A DNA stretch of 64,000 nucleotides from an uncultured Bacteroidales bacterium (GCA_944325505.1 CALVAJ010000007.1:21026-85025); one strand, 5' to 3'. Positions 53,229-62,786 are shown, counted from the first letter of the stretch. The notes: generated from the sequence alone by a model not told the origin. Numbers and translations are program-made.

Positions 53229-54173
53229 TTAGCGAATACCTGACTTTTTCAAGGGAATCTCCACAGTATCCAGTTCATGTGCAAGAACAGTATCCGGGAA
53301 AACCTTCCTGGCCTGCTCCAGGAAAATGGACAGATCCGAAAACCTGGAGGAATAGTGTCCTATGACCAGTTTGCCGACCCCTGCCTCCAAGGCGCATTCC
53401 GCCGCATCCACGACCGTAGAATGGAATGTCTTTACAGCAAGATCCTTCATGTCTTCAGGATATGTAGCTTCATGGTACAGCAGGTCCACTCCCCTGACCC
53501 AGCCGGACAGGGCGGAAAAAGGAGCCGTGTCGCTGCAGTAGGCGTAGCTGCGGGGCACATACGGCTTATATGCAGCTTCAGCGACAGATATAGTTTCCGT
53601 CCCTTCTGCGGAGCAGCGTACGACATCTTCCCCTCTTTTAAGCGTGCCTATTTCCGCCAATGAAAGGCCGTATCCGGCGATAGAATCCTTCTTTACATTA
53701 TAGGCAGGCTCCTTCTCTCTGATGATAAAGCCATAAGTCTCGATCCGATGGTTCAGCGGAAAGGACAGCAACTCTATTGTCCGTGTCCGGAAGACCACCT
53801 CCGGTTCTTTGCAGGAGAGTTCGTGCAGGTCAATCCCGAACCTCAGTCCTTCACCGAATGTCTTCAGGAAAAAATCCAGAACCGGACGGAATGCCGGCGG
53901 AGCGAATACTGTCAGGACAGAAGTCCTGCCAAGCATTCCCATAGTACTGAGAAGCCCGAAGATCCCGAATATATGGTCCCCGTGTATGTGCGAAAGACAG
54001 ACAGTGTCGATTTTGAGGAAGGATATCCCCATCCTGCGCATCTGCATCTGTGTTCCTTCCCCGCAATCGATCAAAAGCAAGCGCCCATGCACATCGAGTA
54101 CATGAGCGCTGGAATATCTTTCTGAAGTGGGCAGGGCCGAAGCCGTGCCCAGAATATTCAGCGTGAAATTCAT
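53229..54173 (-). CDS. rnz: Ribonuclease Z
   Basis: RNase Z cuts pre-tRNA 3' ends, needed here because the tRNA at 48119 has no encoded CCA. The 314-residue metallo-beta-lactamase-fold protein has the metal motif SHIHGDHIFG (HxHxDH, about residue 60), LLIDCGEGTQMQMRRMG, and the later LLYHEATYPEDM and HSTVVDAAECA, GHYSSRF. The length is normal. It is immediately followed on the 3' side by the wall genes and preceded by rpsA (12 bases), but cotranscription with rpsA is likely. Confidence 0.95.
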   Translation of the reverse strand: MNFTLNILGTASALPTSERYSSAHVLDVHGRLLLIDCGEGTQMQMRRMGISFLKIDTVCLSHIHGDHIFGIFGLLSTMGMLGRTSVLTVFAPPAFRPVLDFFLKTFGEGLRFGIDLHELSCKEPEVVFRTRTIELLSFPLNHRIETYGFIIREKEPAYNVKKDSIAGYGLSLAEIGTLKRGEDVVRCSAEGTETISVAEAAYKPYVPRSYAYCSDTAPFSALSGWVRGVDLLYHEATYPEDMKDLAVKTFHSTVVDAAECALEAGVGKLVIGHYSSRFSDLSIFLEQARKVFPDTVLAHELDTVEIPLKKSGIR

Positions 54174-54185
54174 CTGCAGGACAGA

Positions 54186-56036
54186 TTATTCACCTTTCTC
54201 AAGCTTGTCTTTGAGAGCTGCAAGCTCGGAAATATCACCAAGGGTGGTCTTCTCAAGATTTGAACTGATCTTCTTGATGGCCTTCTTTGTGCTGTCGGTA
54301 TCGCCGACAGGCTTTCCTGCAGCCTTAGGCTCTTCTGCAGAAGAATAAGTCTTCACATGAGAAAGGGTGATCTTCTTGGTACTGCGCTTGAGCTCGGTAA
54401 CCTTGAACGGAAGCACATCGCCTGCAACTGGCATGGAGCCGTCTTCCTTGACAAGGTCCTTGCTGTGGCAGAAGCCTTCAACGTCACCATCAAGAGTAAC
54501 CGTAGCACCCTTGTCAGAGATGCTTGCTATCGTACCGTCATGAACCGAACCTACTTCATAGGTGCTTTCCACCTCGTCCCAAGGATTAGGCAGAAGCTGC
54601 TTGTGTCCGAGGCTGAGCTTGTGGTTCTCCTCATCGAAGTCAAGTATCATGACATCGATCTTGTCGCCAGGCTGAACGAACTCTGACGGATGCTTGATCT
54701 TTGTCCAGGAAATATCGCTGATATGAACCAGTCCTTCAACACCCTCCTCGAGTTCTGCAAATACTCCGAAGTTGGTGATATTGCGGACAATGGCCGTATG
54801 CTTGGATCCGATAGGATATTTCTCGCGGATGCTCTCCCATGGGTTCGGCATAAGCTGCTTGAGTCCCAGGGACATCTTTTTCTCCTCCCTGTCGAGTGTA
54901 AGGATCTGTGCCTCTACCTCGTCTCCTACCTTCAGGAAATCCTGGGCGATACGGAGCCTTGGAGACCATGACATTTCGGATACATGGATAAGACCCTCGA
55001 CACCAGGCTCGATCTCTACGAAAGCACCGTAATCGGCGATGAGAACGACTTTACCCTTAACCTTGTCACCGACCTTGAGGTTCGGATCGAGAGCATCCCA
55101 AGGATGAACCGTAAGCTGCTTGAGACCGAGGGCGATTCTCTTCTTGGCCTCATCGAAGTCGAGGATAACGACCCTGATCTTCTGGTCGAGCTTGACAACC
55201 TCTTCCGGATGGTTGATCCTGCCCCATGAAAGATCCGTAATATGGATGAGTCCGTCTACGCCGCCCAGGTCGACGAATACACCGTAGCTGGTGATGTTCT
55301 TGACTGTACCTTCAAGTACCTGTCCTTTCTCGAGCTTGCTGATGATCTCGCTCTTCTGCTGTTCGAGCTCTGCCTCGATAAGGGCTTTATGTGAAACAAC
55401 GACATTGCGGAACTCCTGGTTGATCTTCACGATCTTGAAGTCCATTGTAGTGTCTACGTACTGGTCGTAGTCGCGGATAGGCTTGATGTCGATCTGAGAA
55501 CCAGGCAGGAAGGCCTCGATTCCGAAGATGTCGACGATCATACCGCCTTTCGTGCGGGTCTTGACATAACCTTTGACAATCTCGTTGTTGTTATATGCTG
55601 CATTGACCATATCCCAGGAGCGGAGTGCACGGGCTTTCTTGTGGGAAAGGACCAGCTGGCCTTTCTTGTCCTCCGTGGACTCTACGTACACTTCTACCGT
55701 GTCGCCTACCTTGAGGTCCGGGTTATAACGGAACTCCGGAGCCATTATGACGCCTTCGCTCTTGTAACCGATATTGACAATCACTTCTCTTTTGCTGATA
55801 GCGGTAACGGTACCGTCGACCACTTCGCCTTCAACGACCTTGGAGAGAGTATTGTCATACATCTGCTCGATCTCGGCCTTGTTCGCGCCATAGGCTGCCT
55901 CGCCTTCGAATGCATCCCAGTCGAACTTGTCAGGATCCACTGAAGCGTTAAGAACAGGCTTCCTGGTTTCTTCTGCTGCCGGAGCCGCCTCCTGTACAGG
56001 AGTCTCCTCAACAGCTACTGTCTTGTTTTCTTCCAT
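54186..56036 (-). CDS. rpsA: 30S ribosomal protein S1
   Basis: S1 binds mRNA and helps translation initiation. The 616-residue protein has an N-terminal acidic/alanine-rich extension and about six S1 (OB-fold) repeats; each ends in the typical G..V.G.V.xIxxxGxFVxL pattern, for example NITSYGVFVDLGGVDGLIHITDLSW and ADYGAFVEIEPGVEGLIHVSEMSW. The repeats nearer the N-terminus are more divergent, as usual. It is headed by a consensus promoter at 56121-56151. Neighbours: rnz downstream, GtrA-like gene upstream of the promoter. Confidence 0.97.
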   Translation of the reverse strand: MEENKTVAVEETPVQEAAPAAEETRKPVLNASVDPDKFDWDAFEGEAAYGANKAEIEQMYDNTLSKVVEGEVVDGTVTAISKREVIVNIGYKSEGVIMAPEFRYNPDLKVGDTVEVYVESTEDKKGQLVLSHKKARALRSWDMVNAAYNNNEIVKGYVKTRTKGGMIVDIFGIEAFLPGSQIDIKPIRDYDQYVDTTMDFKIVKINQEFRNVVVSHKALIEAELEQQKSEIISKLEKGQVLEGTVKNITSYGVFVDLGGVDGLIHITDLSWGRINHPEEVVKLDQKIRVVILDFDEAKKRIALGLKQLTVHPWDALDPNLKVGDKVKGKVVLIADYGAFVEIEPGVEGLIHVSEMSWSPRLRIAQDFLKVGDEVEAQILTLDREEKKMSLGLKQLMPNPWESIREKYPIGSKHTAIVRNITNFGVFAELEEGVEGLVHISDISWTKIKHPSEFVQPGDKIDVMILDFDEENHKLSLGHKQLLPNPWDEVESTYEVGSVHDGTIASISDKGATVTLDGDVEGFCHSKDLVKEDGSMPVAGDVLPFKVTELKRSTKKITLSHVKTYSSAEEPKAAGKPVGDTDSTKKAIKKISSNLEKTTLGDISELAALKDKLEKGE

Positions 56037-56120
56037 AAATCAATAAAAACAAATTAGCGGGTTTAACTTTATTTTCTGTACCTTATCCGGGATAACTGCA
56101 AGTCCCGTTCAAAAGGCGCG

Positions 56121-56151
56121 CAAAAATATGGATAATTTATTGTAATTGCAA
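56121..56151 (-). promoter_or_regulatory. Bacteroidota-type promoter of rpsA
   Basis: Minus strand TTG (56151-56149) and TATTTTTG (56128-56121), 20 bases apart; the leader is about 75 bases. Confidence 0.65.
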
Positions 56152-56191
56152 GTATTTCAAGAAATTTATTGACTTCACAACATATTGTCTG

Positions 56192-56590
56192 TCAGCGCAG
56201 ACGCCTGAACACAGTCCTTACCAGGAGAAAATTCACCGGGATTGCGATGCAATACACAGGGACAGGAGCGAGGCCGGAGGGAACCCCGAGCCTGATGAAC
56301 AGGTTGAGCAGCACGATGTGCAGGCAGTAGTTAACGGCATGGCTGAGGGCAAACCCGACACCACGGAGGGCAGAGACGCCTGTCCGGAACGTAACCTTGG
56401 CCGTAAGGACGAAGTTGCAGACAAGACTTACGATATAGCCTGCAGTATATGCGATATTGACATTTACGACTGATTTCAGGAGCAGATACAGCCCGTAATG
56501 GATAGCCGTTGCAATGACCCCGACTACGGCAAATCTGAAAAACTCGGTTTTCAGCAGCCTAATTATCATCTGTACCAGCTTCTGTAGCAT
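56192..56590 (-). CDS. GtrA-family membrane protein
   Basis: GtrA-like proteins are four-helix membrane proteins thought to flip a lipid-linked sugar. The 132-residue protein shows helices FRFAVVGVIATAIHYGLYLLL, VNVNIAYTAGYIVSLVCNFVLT, HAVNYCLHIVLLNLFIRLG and APVPVYCIAIPVNFLLVRTVF, the standard GtrA layout. It overlaps the 3' end of the preceding membrane glycosyltransferase gene by 32 bases, supporting cotranscription in the cassette 58981-56192. An alternative start is the ATG at 56569. Confidence 0.85.
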   Translation of the reverse strand: MLQKLVQMIIRLLKTEFFRFAVVGVIATAIHYGLYLLLKSVVNVNIAYTAGYIVSLVCNFVLTAKVTFRTGVSALRGVGFALSHAVNYCLHIVLLNLFIRLGVPSGLAPVPVYCIAIPVNFLLVRTVFRRLR

Positions 56591-58046
56591 TTCTTCTGTA
56601 AAGACCTACCTCAAACCCGCAGCTCCGGTCCGTCTTCGCCACGAGCGTATAATTACTGTCAATGTATTCCGTACTTTCATTATCGTCACCGTCCATAAAG
56701 CGCATTACCCATTCCGGGGCATTGGATTCGACTCTCTCGTCCTTGCCGAACCTGTCAATGTGTAGCCGGATGAAAATCCTGTTCCCCGGGGTTACTCCTG
56801 CATGCAGGAACGCTCCGTGAAGGGAGCATACCCGCGGACGATCTTCAAACGTAGAGTAAAGGTTGAAATTCCACACCGAGTTACGGTCTTTCTCCGGAAC
56901 TGAAAGAAACATCCTGTCGGTCTGGGAATAGACATTCTCAAGATAATCCCGCTCTGAAACGATTTTCACCAGCTGCTTGTGCTGGTAAAAGCTGCCGGCA
57001 AGGAACAAGATGCACACAGCCGCGACAACCGCACGGAGAGAGCGTCTGAAACACAATGTGAAAAACAACGCCACATACGGAAGCAACGGAAGAAGGTAAT
57101 GGTAATAGTCCCTCTTGCCTATCAGTATCAGTGTAAGGACCAGATACGGTATCAGGATATAATTGATGCGGGAGATGGCGGAATCCCTGCGGGAAAGAAA
57201 AATGTCCGTGCCTGTAATTATTATCGGGATAAGGATGATACCTACACCTAAAGTCTTTAGGGTCACGCCTTCGGAATATTCGATATTGTAGAAGACCGTA
57301 CCGTACAGCATATCCTGAAGAATGCCCTCACAAGCAAAATAACCGAACACAGGCAGGGCGGCCAGCAGGCAGCCTCCAAGAAAGACCAGGGCATTTGCCG
57401 CGGCATTCATGTACCTTCTGCGTACGACAAGGCAGATGAAAACCCCCAGCATAACCGCTCCTATGCTCGCCACCGCATCATTCGGTCTGATAAAGAAAAT
57501 CACCGAAAAACATATCCCGTACACCAGACTGCGCCACAGACGATGACTGCCGTCCGCACTCCCGAGCAGCCACGATAATGCCAGATAAAGTGACAATGAT
57601 ATGTAAGGGAGCATCCACTCTTCACACTGGTTGCCCTCCACGATAAAGTCGATCAGAGGGAAGAACAGCAGGACGGTGGAAACGAACGAAATCCTGACGT
57701 CGGCAAACAGTCTGCAGATCCTGTAAATGAGGTACATGGAAAGCGTGAGGGACAGGACCTGAAGCAGGAAGATACCCCATTTCCCGGGGATGAGCCACTG
57801 TCCGAGAGCATCTATGTAGAAGATAAGCGGCCCTTTGTGGTCGAACAGGTCCGTGTACGGAAGCTTTCCCTGAATGATTCCCAGACCTATCGTCCTGAAA
57901 GTGGCACTGTCGAAGCCTTCATACAGGTAAAGAGGGGAAGTGGAGAACGAATATACCAGCAGGAAGACAAAGGCAACGGGCAGGAATGCCAGCGGCATGA
58001 AGCGCGGCTCGGTAAAACCATTGTTTCTCATAATGACGCGCCTCAT
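56559..58046 (-). CDS. Polytopic membrane glycosyltransferase (Gtr type-specific / GT39-like)
   Basis: The 495-residue protein has ten or more membrane helices in the first 370 residues (for example PVAFVFLLVYSFS, GIFLLQVLSLTLSMYLIYRI, VAAVCILFLAGSFYQH) and a soluble C-terminal domain of about 120 residues. Early in the first outer loop FDHKGPLIFYIDALGQ and YEGFDSATFRTIGLG resemble the acidic loop of GT-C type sugar transferases. Its start overlaps the GT2 gene's stop as ATGA, indicating coupling. Together with GtrB- and GtrA-like neighbours it looks like the type-specific transferase of a Gtr cassette; this is inference. Confidence 0.65.
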   Translation of the reverse strand: MRRVIMRNNGFTEPRFMPLAFLPVAFVFLLVYSFSTSPLYLYEGFDSATFRTIGLGIIQGKLPYTDLFDHKGPLIFYIDALGQWLIPGKWGIFLLQVLSLTLSMYLIYRICRLFADVRISFVSTVLLFFPLIDFIVEGNQCEEWMLPYISLSLYLALSWLLGSADGSHRLWRSLVYGICFSVIFFIRPNDAVASIGAVMLGVFICLVVRRRYMNAAANALVFLGGCLLAALPVFGYFACEGILQDMLYGTVFYNIEYSEGVTLKTLGVGIILIPIIITGTDIFLSRRDSAISRINYILIPYLVLTLILIGKRDYYHYLLPLLPYVALFFTLCFRRSLRAVVAAVCILFLAGSFYQHKQLVKIVSERDYLENVYSQTDRMFLSVPEKDRNSVWNFNLYSTFEDRPRVCSLHGAFLHAGVTPGNRIFIRLHIDRFGKDERVESNAPEWVMRFMDGDDNESTEYIDSNYTLVAKTDRSCGFEVGLYRRNATEAGTDDN

Positions 58047-58981
58047 TTGATCAGTTCTCCGTTATGTTCTCTGGCTATATAGGTAGGGCGATGCTTGGAC
58101 TCATTGAAAATCCGGCCTATGTACTCCCCGAGCAGCCCTATCGACAGAAGCTGTACTCCGCCGAGGAAAAGCATGACAATCATTATGGTAGGAAAACCCT
58201 GTACGGGATCACCGTATATCAGGGTCTTGATGAAAATGAATATCATGTATACGAACGCGGCCAGAGACACGGCCGTCCCTATAAAAGTGGAAATCCTCAA
58301 AGGGGCTATGGAAAATGACGTGATGCCTTCCATGGCAAGTCCAAGCAGAGTAATGAAATTCCATGACGACTTGCCGGCTATCCGGTCGCACCTGTCAAAT
58401 ACGATTTCCTTCTTGCGGAAACCGATCCAGCAGAACATCCCCTTGGTATAGCGTTCCGCCTCGCGCATTGTCTTCAGGGCGTCAATGCAGCATCTGTCAA
58501 GAAGCCTGAAATCCCCGACATTCTGGAGCACTTCTATATTTGTAGTCTTCTGCAGAATCCTGTAGAACATCAGGGAGAAAAACCGTCGCAGCCGGCTCTC
58601 CTTTCCCCTGCTGTTACGCCTGGCATACACATCCTCATAGCCTTCCTCCCAACAGGCAAGCATCTGCGGTATCAGCTCCGGAGGGTCCTGCAGGTCCGCG
58701 TCCATTATGATCATGCAGTCCCCTCCTGCATAGTCGAACCCGGCAAGCATGGCCCTTTCCTTACCGAAATTCCTGGAAAGATCCACATACGACACCCTGC
58801 TGTCTCTGGAATGCAGGTTTCTCATTATCTGCAAAGTGCGGTCCTTGCTGCCGTCATTGACGAAAAGCAGTTCCCACTCATATTCCTGCAGCGCAGAAAT
58901 CGTCTGGCAGATTCTGTCATAGAACAGAGGAAGCGCCTCTTCCTCATTATAGCATGGAACCAGAACCGTGACTTTTTTCAT
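58043..58981 (-). CDS. GtrB-like family 2 glycosyltransferase (polyprenyl phosphate)
   Basis: The 312-residue protein has the GT2 pattern VTVLVPCYNEEEALPLFYDRI at the N-terminus, the DAD-type metal motif MIIMDADLQDPPELIP, and two C-terminal membrane helices (TFIGTAVSLAAFVYMIFIFIK; IMIVMLFLGGVQLLSIGLLGEYIGRIF). This is the layout of bactoprenol glucosyltransferase GtrB and of DPM-like enzymes. It would load a sugar on polyprenyl phosphate for the next protein. It heads the three-gene unit with the membrane glycosyltransferase and GtrA. Confidence 0.88.
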   Translation of the reverse strand: MKKVTVLVPCYNEEEALPLFYDRICQTISALQEYEWELLFVNDGSKDRTLQIMRNLHSRDSRVSYVDLSRNFGKERAMLAGFDYAGGDCMIIMDADLQDPPELIPQMLACWEEGYEDVYARRNSRGKESRLRRFFSLMFYRILQKTTNIEVLQNVGDFRLLDRCCIDALKTMREAERYTKGMFCWIGFRKKEIVFDRCDRIAGKSSWNFITLLGLAMEGITSFSIAPLRISTFIGTAVSLAAFVYMIFIFIKTLIYGDPVQGFPTIMIVMLFLGGVQLLSIGLLGEYIGRIFNESKHRPTYIAREHNGELIK

Positions 58982-59005
58982 AACCCATGGAAGATAAAAA
59001 AACCG

Positions 59006-59953
59006 TTACAGCATTCTTCTTTTCTTGAAGATCAGCAGAATAATGGCAAAAGACACCAGCATAAGCCCCAATGTTATGACCCAGTCCCACGGAGTGCCGG
59101 TCACCGGCAGTTTCATATTCATGCCGAAAAAACTGGCAATCAGAGTAGGAGGCATCAGCAACAGGGACACCAGGGTAAATACCTTCATTATCTTGTTCTG
59201 GTCGAGGTTGATAAGACCTATTACCGTATTCTGCAGGTACTCAAGTCTTTCAAAACTGAAGTTCGTATGGTTGATAAGAGACGAGATATCCTTGAGCATC
59301 ACATTCAGCTTAGACTGCATGGTTTTCGGATATCGGTTGCTCTTGAGAATGCTGGATACGACTCTCTGCTTGTCGACGATATTCTCACGCACAAGCATCG
59401 TATTTTCCTGCAACTGGTTGATATCGAGAAGGAATTCCTCATTGATGTCCTCACCGAGGCTCACTTTCCTGTTATACTGCTCTATTTCCTTGGACATCAG
59501 CTCGATCATATCTGCATCCAGGTCAATCCTCTGCTCCAGGATATTGACAAAGACCATGTACCCTGACGGATACAGCTTCGGAAAAGCCTGGACCCTTCTC
59601 TGGATATCGGTAATGCTCCTTAAAGGGCTTTCCCTCAGAGTAGTAAGGATATTGTCCGAAAGAATGAAGGAAACAGGAATCATCGAATATTCCTCCGGGC
59701 CCGGAATAAGGAAGTTGGTATTTGCGAAAAGGGCGTCTTCCGTCTCAGAAAAACGTGATGAACTTTCGATCTCTTCCGCCTGGGCCCTGCTCTGGATAGT
59801 GGTACCGAGGAATGTTTCCGCCGCGCGTTTTTCCTCGCCTGTAGGAGCGAAAAGATCAATCCAGACCACATCGGCATGGGTCAGGGAGCTGAGAGACGTT
59901 TCCGACTGTGAAACCTGTATCTGTCCGTTGGACTTGTAGAAGATGTCGATCAT
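59006..59953 (-). CDS. corA: Magnesium/cobalt transporter CorA
   Basis: CorA forms a pentameric channel for Mg2+. The 315-residue protein has an N-terminal soluble alpha-beta domain and a long helix region, then two C-terminal membrane helices. The signature GMN occurs in ASFFGMNMKLPVTG just after the first helix (VFTLVSLLLMPPTLIAS), followed by WDWVITLGLMLVSFAIILLIF and a basic tail. Length is normal. A promoter with both boxes precedes it. Confidence 0.95.
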   Translation of the reverse strand: MIDIFYKSNGQIQVSQSETSLSSLTHADVVWIDLFAPTGEEKRAAETFLGTTIQSRAQAEEIESSSRFSETEDALFANTNFLIPGPEEYSMIPVSFILSDNILTTLRESPLRSITDIQRRVQAFPKLYPSGYMVFVNILEQRIDLDADMIELMSKEIEQYNRKVSLGEDINEEFLLDINQLQENTMLVRENIVDKQRVVSSILKSNRYPKTMQSKLNVMLKDISSLINHTNFSFERLEYLQNTVIGLINLDQNKIMKVFTLVSLLLMPPTLIASFFGMNMKLPVTGTPWDWVITLGLMLVSFAIILLIFKKRRML

Positions 59954-60022
59954 ACCTCGCTAAGTTTTGCTCCGGCCCAGTCGTCGGAAAGTTTAACATC
60001 CGGTCCTTTCAGTGAAAGTCCG

Positions 60023-60052
60023 CAAATGTAGGGATTTCCATCCAATAATCAA
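60023..60052 (-). promoter_or_regulatory. Bacteroidota-type promoter of corA
   Basis: Minus strand TTG (60052-60050) and TACATTTG (60030-60023), 19 bases apart, in the 155-base gap after recR. Confidence 0.55.
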
Positions 60053-60108
60053 AGAGCCTCGCGCAAGAGTTTGACGCGGAGGACATCCGGCCAAAGATCC
60101 GCTGCGGG

Positions 60109-60780
60109 CTATGGTCTGAAAGGCTGGCGGTTGACGATCGACCGGCCAAGAGTAAGTTCATCGGCATACTCCAGGTCATCGCCGAACCCGAGTCCCCTTG
60201 CCAGCGAGGAAACGGAAATGTTGAACCTGGCAAGCTGCCGGTAAATATAAAAGGATGTCGTCTCGCCTTCGACATCTCCGCTCAAGGCAAGTATCACCTC
60301 TACCCCTCCGGGATTTCCTTCTTTACCGGGAACACCGTTCACGGCACCGCCCTCCTCACACAGGTCCGAAATTCTGGACACGAGTTCGTTTATCGTAAGA
60401 TCCGAAGGTCCGATACCGTTTATCGGGGATATGATTCCTCCAAGGACATGATACACGCCCCGGTACTGGCCGGTGTTCTCTATACTCATTACGTCCCTGA
60501 CGTTCTCGACCACACAGACTGTCCTGTGGTCGCGGTGCGGATCGGCACAGACAGGGCATATATCCCCGTCGGAAATCATTCTGCAGATACTGCAATAGCG
60601 CACATTGTCCCTCAGGGAGTCGATTGCCTCCGTAAAATGGTGGACATTTTCCGCCGGCTGCCTGAGCAGATGCAGAGCAAGCCTGAGTGCAGTCCTTTTC
60701 CCTATACCCGGCAAAGAATTTATGGCATCCACGGCTTCTTCGAGAAGCCTTGACGGATAATTGCTTGGCTTATTGAACAT
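60109..60780 (-). CDS. recR: Recombination protein RecR
   Basis: RecR works with RecF and RecO at single-strand gaps. The start at 60780 gives 223 residues. Visible are the N-terminal helix-hairpin-helix region NSLPGIGKRTALRLALHLL, the zinc-finger segment CSICRMISDGDICPVC, and the Toprim domain with CVVENVRDVMSIENTGQYRGVYHVLGG and EVILALSGDVEGETTSFYIY. The last 25 residues are family-typical. It overlaps the 3' end of the upstream kinase gene by 11 bases. Confidence 0.95.
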   Translation of the reverse strand: MFNKPSNYPSRLLEEAVDAINSLPGIGKRTALRLALHLLRQPAENVHHFTEAIDSLRDNVRYCSICRMISDGDICPVCADPHRDHRTVCVVENVRDVMSIENTGQYRGVYHVLGGIISPINGIGPSDLTINELVSRISDLCEEGGAVNGVPGKEGNPGGVEVILALSGDVEGETTSFYIYRQLARFNISVSSLARGLGFGDDLEYADELTLGRSIVNRQPFRP

Positions 60781-61654
60781 TCCTGTCATTGTGATATTTA
60801 ATGAGCCCCTCCATCGGAGAAGGCATGAATACGGTGACGGCAACCCCTTCCTCCTCTGCAGCCTCCGTCATGAAATCCCTGCAGCCGTATGCAAAGGAGC
60901 CGACAGCCCCTGTCCTGTATGAGGAAAGGTCATACTGTTTGAGACAGCGCCGGATGAACGTCCTGAAATTGTCCTTTATCAAAAACGAGGCATAGCTGCG
61001 GCTGTCTTCATCCAGAGGGACATTTCCTCTGGCAACAGAAACTATATACGGGACAAAAGAAGCCATATATCTGGCCGGGGCTTCTCCTTTATATACGGAA
61101 GCGACAGCCGATGCATAATCCACTCCGTAACTTGCACGGAAATCATCTGACAATGCCTGAGGCATCAACCCCTGCAGATAATCCGCAAGGAATGTCCTTC
61201 CCAAAGCGGCTCCGCTCCCGAAATCCCCGAGAACATATCCGCATGGCCTGATATTCTTCACGATGGACCTGCCGTCATACACGCAGCTGTTCGACCCTGT
61301 CCCTATAATGGCAGCTACCCCCGGCTCACTGCCCCATAGCGCTCTTGCAGCCGCCATCAGATCCGACTCGGCCTCGAACACTGCACACGGAAAGAATCCG
61401 AGGAACAGTTTTTCCAGTACCGGGCTCCCGCCTATCAGGCCGGCTCCGTAAAAATGGATTTCATCCACGGCCGTGCGGACAGGAGTGCCTGACATGCCTT
61501 CGAAATGTGACACCGCATCAGCGACGCAACGTGAAACGGCATCCGTATCCATGGTCGCGAGGTTGATGCCTGAAGTCCGGAAACACACCGGAGCGTCCGG
61601 GTCCGACAGACAGAAATCAGTCTTGGTCGCTCCGCTTTCTACAATCAGTTTCAT
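60770..61654 (-). CDS. BadF/BadG/BcrA-type sugar kinase, N-acetylglucosamine kinase-like
   Basis: The 294-residue protein (from the ATG at 61654) belongs to the BcrAD/BadFG ATPase family that includes eukaryotic GlcNAc kinase. Phosphate-1 ESGATKTDFCLSD, the central IIGTGSNSCVYDG, and GYVLGDFGSGAALGRTFL are all present. It probably phosphorylates an amino sugar released from wall or host glycans, which would fit NamZ and GlmM in this window; substrate not shown. It overlaps rfbB by 38 bases and recR by 11 bases, so it belongs to one transcription unit. Confidence 0.78.
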   Translation of the reverse strand: MKLIVESGATKTDFCLSDPDAPVCFRTSGINLATMDTDAVSRCVADAVSHFEGMSGTPVRTAVDEIHFYGAGLIGGSPVLEKLFLGFFPCAVFEAESDLMAAARALWGSEPGVAAIIGTGSNSCVYDGRSIVKNIRPCGYVLGDFGSGAALGRTFLADYLQGLMPQALSDDFRASYGVDYASAVASVYKGEAPARYMASFVPYIVSVARGNVPLDEDSRSYASFLIKDNFRTFIRRCLKQYDLSSYRTGAVGSFAYGCRDFMTEAAEEEGVAVTVFMPSPMEGLIKYHNDRNVQ

Positions 61655-62786
61655 ACATCCTCTCATAATATTTCCGGTAGTCCCCGGACGTAACACAGTC
61701 CACCCAGTCCTGGTTTTCAAGATACCATCGGACAGTCTTTTCTATCCCTTCCTCAAACTGCAGGGCCGGGGTCCAGCCGAGTTCATTGCGCAGCTTGCCG
61801 GAATCTATCGCATAGCGCAGGTCATGTCCCTTCCTGTCCGTTACATACGTAATGAGATTCATGTCATCTCCTTCGGGACGTCCGAGAAGTCTGTCGACAG
61901 TTCTGATAAGGATTTTTACGACATCTATGTTCTTCCATTCGTTGAATCCTCCTATATTGTATGTTCCGCCATCTTTCCCTTCATGGAAAATCAGATCTAT
62001 CGCTCTGGCGTGGTCTTCAACGTAAAGCCAGTCCCTGACATTCTCGCCCCTTCCATAGACAGGGAGAGGTTTCCTAAGCCTTATATTGTTGATAAACAAT
62101 GGTATAAGCTTTTCAGGGAACTGATACGGCCCGTAGTTGTTGGAACAGTTGGTAACTATCGCCGGCATGCCGTATGTATCATGGAAAGCCCTTACGAAAT
62201 GGTCGCTTCCCGCTTTAGAGGCGGAATATGGACTATGCGGCCTGTACCCGGTATCCTCTGTGAAAAAACTTCTGCCATAGACCTTATGAGCAGAGGACTC
62301 CGACTGCTTTCCTTCCGGCCATTCCAGATCGAGAGCTCCATAGACTTCATCTGTAGAGATATGGTAAAAGCGGCACCGGACAGAAGGACGGATTCCGTCT
62401 GCAGGCAGCATCCAGCCTGAAGGCTCCCAGTATTCTTTTGCTGCCTGCAGAAGCGTCAGTGTGCCCATCACGTTCGTTCTGGCAAAAGTGAACGGGTCAA
62501 GGATACTCCTGTCGACATGGCTTTCCGCGGCAAGATGGATGATGCCGTCCACGCGGTGCTCCTTCAGAAGATTACGGAGCACCTCATAATCGCAGATGTC
62601 CGCTTTCACGAAAGTGTAGTTCGGCCTGTGCTCTATGTCATTGAGATTTGCAAGATTCCCGGCATATGTAAGCTTGTCCAGATTTATTATATGGTAATGC
62701 GGATATCTGTTTACGAACAGACGTACTACATGGCTGCCTATGAAACCTGCTCCGCCCGTGATCAGGATCGTTCTTCCGTAGTTCAT
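61617..62786 (-). CDS. rfbB: dTDP-glucose 4,6-dehydratase
   Basis: RfbB makes dTDP-4-keto-6-deoxyglucose in the rhamnose pathway. The start was set to 62786 (MNYGRTILITGGAGFIGSHV), giving 389 residues; earlier starts are possible but add an unconserved leader. Key motifs: Rossmann GGAGFIGSH, STDEVYGALD with the active-site acid pair, and YSASKAGSDHFVRAFH (YxxxK catalytic pair). An insertion of about 30 residues follows STDEVYG. The partner rfbD lies upstream; rfbA and rfbC are not in the window. Confidence 0.95.
   Translation of the reverse strand: MNYGRTILITGGAGFIGSHVVRLFVNRYPHYHIINLDKLTYAGNLANLNDIEHRPNYTFVKADICDYEVLRNLLKEHRVDGIIHLAAESHVDRSILDPFTFARTNVMGTLTLLQAAKEYWEPSGWMLPADGIRPSVRCRFYHISTDEVYGALDLEWPEGKQSESSAHKVYGRSFFTEDTGYRPHSPYSASKAGSDHFVRAFHDTYGMPAIVTNCSNNYGPYQFPEKLIPLFINNIRLRKPLPVYGRGENVRDWLYVEDHARAIDLIFHEGKDGGTYNIGGFNEWKNIDVVKILIRTVDRLLGRPEGDDMNLITYVTDRKGHDLRYAIDSGKLRNELGWTPALQFEEGIEKTVRWYLENQDWVDCVTSGDYRKYYERMYETDCRKRSDQD

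Noticed and set aside
59025-59939. Open frame of 304 codons on the plus strand opposite corA
   Set aside because: corA with its GMN motif is clear on the minus strand.
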